Assembly (NCBI RefSeq): GCF_001548035.1
Contig: NZ_AP014723.1
Span: forward strand, 1,860,001 to 1,924,000
Reading direction: 5' to 3'
DNA from: Sulfurospirillum sp. UCH001
Lineage (GTDB): Bacteria; Campylobacterota; Campylobacteria; Campylobacterales; Sulfurospirillaceae
DNA: 64,000 nucleotides
The position numbers and the translations under genes were made by a program. The notes under the pieces are model-generated. The model made no database searches. It was not told where the DNA came from and was given only the letters and a program-made list of their open reading frames with translations. Positions 59,358 through 64,000 of this stretch are shown piece by piece (position 1 is the stretch's first letter; every line of letters begins with the position of its first letter).

Positions 59358-60575
59358 TTAATGCAATTCGCTGTTAAGTTTGATTTCTCGTTTACTTCGA
59401 GTAGCGACGATCATACCATTTACGCTATTTTGACGGAAATGAATACCATTAAGTCCTGCTAATTCTAATCCTTTAAAGAATACAAGCTCATCAGTACCTG
59501 CTTTTTTGAGCTTCGCTTTTGGATTCGCTTCACTGATTTTTGCAAGTTCTACTCCACTTACTCCAATTTTGGTTCCTTCCAAAATAGCGATGCCTGCATC
59601 AACAATACAGCCATCTCCTAAAGGAATACCTGTCACAGAGTTCGCGCCAAGGAGTGTATTTTCACCAATGCTGACTGGGTTGCCATTTGTACCACTTAAC
59701 ACTCCTAAGATACTCGCACCTCCGCCAACATCACTTCCCTTGCCTACTACAACAGATGAGCTAATACGTCCTTCAACCATTACCGCACCTGTGGTACCTG
59801 CGTTAAAGTTGACATAACTAGCACCTGGCATAATAGTCGTACCTGCGTGAAGTTGTGCACCCATACGTACTTTACTTGCATCAAGCACACGCGTATTGTC
59901 CGCAGGAATGATATGAGAAAGATAACGTGGGAATTTATCGACAGACTCGATAGTTGGATATTCACCTCGAAGCTTTAGCTCAACTTCATGCATTCTAAGC
60001 CATGCAAGTTCAATCGGCTGACCAAGAGACCATGCCACATTTTCAAGTACACCAAACGCTCCTGAAAGGTTGAGAGAACGAAGAGGTGCCTTACCAGTTG
60101 AAAGCGCGTAAAGTTTAAGATAAACGGCTTCTGGGCTTAGAGGTGCTGCATCTTCAAACAAAAAGACAATACGAAAATCTTTTTTAAGTTTCTCCGTTTG
60201 CGCGATCCAATCAAGTGTTTTAATAACTTGAACATTTTTATGTGCTTCACCAATGGCCTGATTAAGATATGGTGTAAATGCATTCATTGCATTTTTGACA
60301 AATTTCTTTTTCACGTCATAGACAAATTCACTGCTCGTAAAATCTACATCAACACCGCTTTCTTGGATTGCCGCAATCAAAATAGCAGCACTACCAAAAT
60401 TTTCATTCCAGTTAATCACTGGAAACGTTGCTTGTAGAATTTTTTCAGGATTTAACTGCCCACGGTCAACCCTAGCAATACCAAAAGCAATCGGTTTACG
60501 ATATCCCTCTTGCGCTTCAATTTCTTTGACTAATGCTTTAAAATCTGTTTCATCAATACTTACACGTAATGCCAT
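59358..60575 (-). CDS. dapD: Tetrahydrodipicolinate N-succinyltransferase
   Basis: 405 aa from ATG at 60575, which follows AAAGGAG; the open frame extends slightly further. Lysine/diaminopimelate pathway enzyme that succinylates tetrahydrodipicolinate. The C-terminal half shows left-handed beta-helix hexapeptide repeats (VRMGAQLHAGTTIMPGASYVNF, GKGSDVGGGASILG, GENTLLGANSVTG). The long N-terminal domain (~180 residues) is usual for the campylobacterial DapD form. Confidence 0.9.
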   Translation of the reverse strand: MALRVSIDETDFKALVKEIEAQEGYRKPIAFGIARVDRGQLNPEKILQATFPVINWNENFGSAAILIAAIQESGVDVDFTSSEFVYDVKKKFVKNAMNAFTPYLNQAIGEAHKNVQVIKTLDWIAQTEKLKKDFRIVFLFEDAAPLSPEAVYLKLYALSTGKAPLRSLNLSGAFGVLENVAWSLGQPIELAWLRMHEVELKLRGEYPTIESVDKFPRYLSHIIPADNTRVLDASKVRMGAQLHAGTTIMPGASYVNFNAGTTGAVMVEGRISSSVVVGKGSDVGGGASILGVLSGTNGNPVSIGENTLLGANSVTGIPLGDGCIVDAGIAILEGTKIGVSGVELAKISEANPKAKLKKAGTDELVFFKGLELAGLNGIHFRQNSVNGMIVATRSKREIKLNSELH

Positions 60576-60637
60576 ATTTTTCTCCTTTGTACACAATTTC
60601 TACCAAAGATTTATAGATGTTTCCTAACACGTAGGAC

Positions 60638-61762
60638 TTATTTGCTTGAACAAGCACTTGGTGAGCCATTAACTCCCATAGTTGGTTGGATCGCTTCGTT
60701 GCTGACGCCACCCTCTTCATTCACTTTTTCAATGCATTCCCAAAGTTTACGTGCAGAAGCTTGATAGCGCTTTGCTGTTTCACTTTCTGGATGGAAGAAA
60801 CTTACTGGTTTACCAGCGTCTCCACCTTCTCTTACTGCAGGTTCAATCGGAATCTCACCAATCACGATGGTTTCAAATTTTTCAGCCAACGGTTTGGTTG
60901 TTCCTTTTCCAAAGATATCATACTCTTTATTTGTCTCAGGGCAGATAAATCCGCTCATGTTCTCCATAATTCCAGCAATTGGTATGTGAAGTTTTTGGAA
61001 CATGTCAAGACTTCTCTCAGTATCATCAAGGGCAACTTGTTGAGGCGTTGTGACACAAATGCCTGCTGTTACTGGAACACTTTGTGCCAATGTAAGCTGA
61101 GCATCACCTGTTCCTGGAGGCATATCGATGAAAAGAACATCTAAGTCACTCCATAAGATATCACGTAAGAGCTGCTCGATTGCTTTCATAACCATCGCAC
61201 CTCTCCAGATGAGTGATTGACCATTTTCCATTAAAGAACCCATACTCATCATCTCAACGCCGTAAGCAAGGATTGGTTTTACTTTTTGTCCTACAATTTC
61301 AGGATGTGTATCAACAACACCCATCATACGAGGTACATTTGGACCATAGATATCTGCATCTAAAAGTCCTACTTTTTTACCTTGGCTTGCAAGTGCAATC
61401 GCTAAGTTAACCGTTGTTGTTGTTTTACCAACACCACCTTTTCCTGAGCTTACCATTACGAAATTTTTGATGTGTGGTGCCATATTTTTGCCCGATTGAG
61501 AGTTGCTTTTCTCAACTGGAGCCTTTGGTTGCTTCACAACAACGTCCACACGAGCTGCACCTATGGCTTTTACTGCCTTATCTATAGAAGCTTTTAATTC
61601 GTCAGCCACTTCTTTGCTTGAAGAGACAATTTCTGTTTCTATATAAACATTATTATCTGAAATATCGATATTTTTAACAAAACCAAATGTCACAATATCT
61701 TTCTCAAAACCTGGGTATTTAACGCCACCTAATGCGCTTAAAACTGCGTCTTTATTTAACAT
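60638..61762 (-). CDS. mrp: Mrp/NBP35-family Fe-S carrier ATPase
   Basis: 374 aa from ATG at 61762 (AAGG upstream; the open frame starts earlier, overlapping the divergent ispDF region). N-terminal MIP18/DUF59-like domain (about 1-85), a linker, then a deviant Walker A SSGKGGVGKTTTT and DADIYGPNVPRMMG, DMPPGTGDAQLT and NMSGFICPETN. The family carries and delivers Fe-S clusters in the cytoplasm. Single recognised Cys in the ICPET motif; the second usual Cys is not obvious. Confidence 0.9.
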   Translation of the reverse strand: MLNKDAVLSALGGVKYPGFEKDIVTFGFVKNIDISDNNVYIETEIVSSSKEVADELKASIDKAVKAIGAARVDVVVKQPKAPVEKSNSQSGKNMAPHIKNFVMVSSGKGGVGKTTTTVNLAIALASQGKKVGLLDADIYGPNVPRMMGVVDTHPEIVGQKVKPILAYGVEMMSMGSLMENGQSLIWRGAMVMKAIEQLLRDILWSDLDVLFIDMPPGTGDAQLTLAQSVPVTAGICVTTPQQVALDDTERSLDMFQKLHIPIAGIMENMSGFICPETNKEYDIFGKGTTKPLAEKFETIVIGEIPIEPAVREGGDAGKPVSFFHPESETAKRYQASARKLWECIEKVNEEGGVSNEAIQPTMGVNGSPSACSSK

Positions 61763-61829
61763 TTTTTCGACCTTTATGCTTAAGTGATGGCGGAATTTAA
61801 CACAAAAAAGATAAAAAAAAGCTTTCAAA

Positions 61830-62993
61830 ATGTATAATATCGTAACACTTCAGAAAAAAGGACAAAGTTTGCCCGATTTAGCCCTTGTGATGTTAGGCGC
61901 AGGTAGTTCAACACGTTTTAATCAACGTGTTAAAAAGCAGTGGTTACGCGTCGAAGAGACCCCTTTATGGCTTTTTGCAACCCAAAATCTTCAACAGCTT
62001 TTTCCTTTTAAGCAAATCATTGTCACCACAACACCTGATGAACATTTTTACGCGCAAAAATTTAGTGGCGCGATCACGTTTGTGGAAGGTGGAGCAACCA
62101 GACAAGAGTCTTTACAAAATGCCCTTTCGCATGTGACAACGCCTTATGTTTTAGTCAGCGATATTGCTCGTCCATGTATTGATCAAGCGATGTTAGTACG
62201 CATCTTATCGGAAATGGAAAATGCCGATATCGTCGTACCTTACCTTCCTGTCGTTGACACGGTTGTGTATGAAGAGAGTACTATCAATCGTGATCATGTA
62301 AAACTCATACAAACACCACAACTCTCGCATACAGATATATTGAAAAAAGCACTCAACACATCAACGCTTTACACAGATGATAGCAGTGCGATTAAAGCGA
62401 TGGGTGGCAAAATTGCATACGTACTTGGAAATCCTGAAGCAAAAAAATTGACATGTAAAGAAGATATCGCTTCTATTCCTTGTCTTAAAGCACCCTCTTC
62501 TGTTCCTTTTGTAGGCTATGGCTTTGATGTACATGCCTTTGAAGAAGGTAAAGTCATGATGCTAGGGGGCGTTGAAGTGCACCCGACGGTAGGCTTTAAA
62601 GCACATTCCGATGGCGATGTTGCCATACATGCTCTTATCGACGCACTTTTAGGCGCTGCGGGAGCGGGAGATATCGGTGAACTATTCCCCGATAATGACC
62701 AACGTTATAAAAACATTGATTCAAAACTACTACTCAAGGAGGTGTGTTCTTTTTTAGCAAAGGTGGGGTTTGAGATCGTTCATTGTGATCTCACGATTAT
62801 GGCGGAATTTCCACGTTTAAGTGCCTTCAAGGACAAAATACGTTTCTGCTTAGCCGATATTATGGCACTCTCTCCCATCCATGTGAATGTAAAAGCAACC
62901 ACAACAGAAAAATTAGGATTTGTCGGGCGACAAGAAGGTGTTGCAGTGAGTGCAACGGCTACATTAAAATATTATGATTGGAAGAATGTATGA
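61830..62993 (+). CDS. ispDF: Bifunctional IspD-IspF isoprenoid enzyme
   Basis: 387 aa fusion typical of Campylobacterota. N-terminal IspD (cytidylyltransferase: MLGAGSSTRFNQRVKKQW, VEGGATRQESLQNAL), C-terminal IspF (MEcPP synthase: GYGFDVHAF, zinc ligands Asp and His in that motif; AHSDGDVAIHALIDALLGA; ATTTEKLGFVGRQEG). It catalyses two steps of the non-mevalonate pathway. Its stop overlaps the start of the orphan response regulator gene, as in Helicobacter and Campylobacter. Confidence 0.95.
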   Translation: MYNIVTLQKKGQSLPDLALVMLGAGSSTRFNQRVKKQWLRVEETPLWLFATQNLQQLFPFKQIIVTTTPDEHFYAQKFSGAITFVEGGATRQESLQNALSHVTTPYVLVSDIARPCIDQAMLVRILSEMENADIVVPYLPVVDTVVYEESTINRDHVKLIQTPQLSHTDILKKALNTSTLYTDDSSAIKAMGGKIAYVLGNPEAKKLTCKEDIASIPCLKAPSSVPFVGYGFDVHAFEEGKVMMLGGVEVHPTVGFKAHSDGDVAIHALIDALLGAAGAGDIGELFPDNDQRYKNIDSKLLLKEVCSFLAKVGFEIVHCDLTIMAEFPRLSAFKDKIRFCLADIMALSPIHVNVKATTTEKLGFVGRQEGVAVSATATLKYYDWKNV

Positions 62994-63877
62994 AGATTTT
63001 AATTGTTGAAAACGAGATTTATCTCGCGCAAAGTATTGCCTCTAAGTTGATGGAAATTGGACATTTATGTGAGATTGCTACCAGTATCAAAGATGCGCTT
63101 AAAGATGAAAAATACGATGCAGTATTGCTCTCAACGAACATTTCAGGACAAAATTTCTACCCCGTTATTGAAAAACATCGCTCATCCATTATCATTTTGA
63201 TGATCTCTTATATCAGTAATGACACTGTCACCAATCCGATTAAGGCGGGGGCTTGTGATTACATTCAAAAACCTTTCATGATTGAAGAATTGATTCGAAA
63301 ACTTCAACATCTTTCCGATTTTAAAAATCTCAAAAAAGAGAATGAAACCTATAAAGAATATGTCAAAAACCTTTTTAGCAGTGCCAATTTAGAACCTCTT
63401 GATAAAAAAACCAAATTTCCTATTCTCATCAAAACAAATTTTCAAAAACATGCCGATGCGCTCGTTTTTAACTATGTTCAGTCACAAAATGAGACATTTA
63501 CTTTTATCTCACTCACCCAAACCAATGCCTTAGAAAAGATTGCGCGGGCTGGAAGTGAGGAATTACTCTACATTATCGATCTTCAAAACCTTAAAAAAAG
63601 CGAAAAACTTAAAGTCTATAACATCCTAGAAGGTAAACGTGCTATTATTTGTAGCACTGATCCTAACGAAGAGAGTGACTTTTCAAAAATCGAAATTAAC
63701 ACCGACAGTAAAATTTTAGACCAAGGTGATATTTTATGTATTGATGATTATGTCAAATATGTCATCTGCAATTTTCAAAACAAATTCCCTGACACGGAAC
63801 TCTCCAAAAAATTAGGAATATCTCGCAAAAGTTTATGGGAAAAAAGGAAGAAGTATGGAATCAACAAGAAAAAATAA
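62990..63877 (+). CDS. HP1021/Cj1608-type atypical orphan response regulator
   Basis: 295 aa from ATG at 62990 (overlapping the ispDF stop). N-terminal receiver-like domain in which the phospho-acceptor position holds Ser48 (YDAVLLSTN) instead of Asp, and the acidic pair reads Glu7-Asn8 (VENE); the conserved Lys (IQKP) remains. The C terminus is a helix-turn-helix, LSKKLGISRKSLWEKRKKYG. The family works without phosphorylation and is known to bind oriC and redox-related promoters in H. pylori and C. jejuni. Location beside ispDF supports orthology. Confidence 0.88.
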   Translation: MKILIVENEIYLAQSIASKLMEIGHLCEIATSIKDALKDEKYDAVLLSTNISGQNFYPVIEKHRSSIIILMISYISNDTVTNPIKAGACDYIQKPFMIEELIRKLQHLSDFKNLKKENETYKEYVKNLFSSANLEPLDKKTKFPILIKTNFQKHADALVFNYVQSQNETFTFISLTQTNALEKIARAGSEELLYIIDLQNLKKSEKLKVYNILEGKRAIICSTDPNEESDFSKIEINTDSKILDQGDILCIDDYVKYVICNFQNKFPDTELSKKLGISRKSLWEKRKKYGINKKK

Positions 63878-64000
63878 CCGACAACTCTTTTTAGATAAAG
63901 AGTTTTTAGCAACCCTCGCTCTGGCTAAAGAAGGCGTTTTGCATCCTGTTGATAAGCTCATGAACAGTGCAGAAGCTAAAGAAGTTGAACACAGTGGATA
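63855..64000 (+). CDS. Start of a further gene, cut by window end (possibly sulfate adenylyltransferase-like)
   Basis: Open from ATG at 63855 (AAGGAAG upstream), overlapping the regulator gene by 23 bases, and running to the window end: 48 codons including LFLDKEFLATLALAKEGVLHPVDKLM. The gene after cj1608 in C. jejuni is annotated as sulfate adenylyltransferase, and the visible residues are compatible with a PUA-like ATP-sulfurylase N terminus, but the fragment is too short to be sure. Confidence 0.55.
   Translation, partial: MESTRKNNRQLFLDKEFLATLALAKEGVLHPVDKLMNSAEAKEVEHSG

Overview
The window looks like a chromosomal segment of a Campylobacterota (Epsilonproteobacteria) bacterium, most likely Sulfurospirillum or a close relative. 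Evidence: campylobacterial-type 16S/23S/5S genes, a fused ispDF gene followed by an HP1021/Cj1608-type orphan regulator, futalosine-pathway MqnE, a Csd4/Pgp1-type cell-shape carboxypeptidase, a group 4 Hyf hydrogenase without HyfD, a tungsten-type aldehyde oxidoreductase, and a SelW-like gene with an in-frame TGA. The genus assignment is inference; no database search was possible.

Layout. 1-9150 (minus): two head-to-tail rRNA operons (16S-tRNA-Ile-tRNA-Ala-23S-5S). The first is cut by the window start inside 23S; 1-3298 and 5854-9151 appear to be identical repeats including promoter and leader. 9156-11548 (minus): pabA, a family-39-like glycosyltransferase and a pseudopilin, running directly into the second rRNA operon. 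11602-17696 (minus): a tightly overlapping citrate lyase operon (AbrB-like membrane protein, citC, citD, citE, citF, fused citXG). 18021-20935 (minus): purine permease, phosphoribosyltransferase, MFS transporter. 20950-23352 (minus): mqnE and a trpB without trpA beside it.

23461-36262 (plus): glnD, glmS, a haem-motif diguanylate cyclase, a radical SAM protein with a HIT protein, a csd4-like carboxypeptidase, an EAL-HDOD protein, a SelW-like selenoprotein that a normal ORF call truncates, and a K+ channel with a second RCK protein. 36257-39094 (minus): AEC transporter, YciH/SUI1, YbiT-type ABC-F. 39261-41552: GGDEF-EAL protein. 41802-51382: hyfABCEFGHI-hycH-hycI, encoding a membrane-bound H2-evolving-type [NiFe] hydrogenase with its processing peptidase but no formate dehydrogenase. 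51577-54111: a GH17-GT2 glucan synthase-like protein. 54299-57366: tungsten aldehyde:ferredoxin oxidoreductase with two small ubiquitin-like sulfur carriers and an E1-like activating enzyme. 57390-64000: a membrane diguanylate cyclase, two small Cys-rich paralogues (the second frameshifted at an A8 run), dapD, mrp, ispDF, an HP1021-type regulator and the start of a further gene.

How it fits together: the genes suggest an anaerobic, metabolically flexible cell that can ferment citrate (citrate lyase), dispose of reductant as H2 (Hyf) and convert carboxylic acids and aldehydes (AOR). A 32-bp promoter-like element shared, with only four mismatches, by the hyf and aor upstream regions suggests that these two reductant-handling units are co-regulated. 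The most noteworthy observations are the SelW-like TGA-containing gene, the shared hyf/aor promoter element, the dyad operator candidate before hyfA, the A8 frameshift, the His-for-Gln zinc ligand in the Csd4 homologue, and the AbrB-like protein in the position of the citrate transporter.
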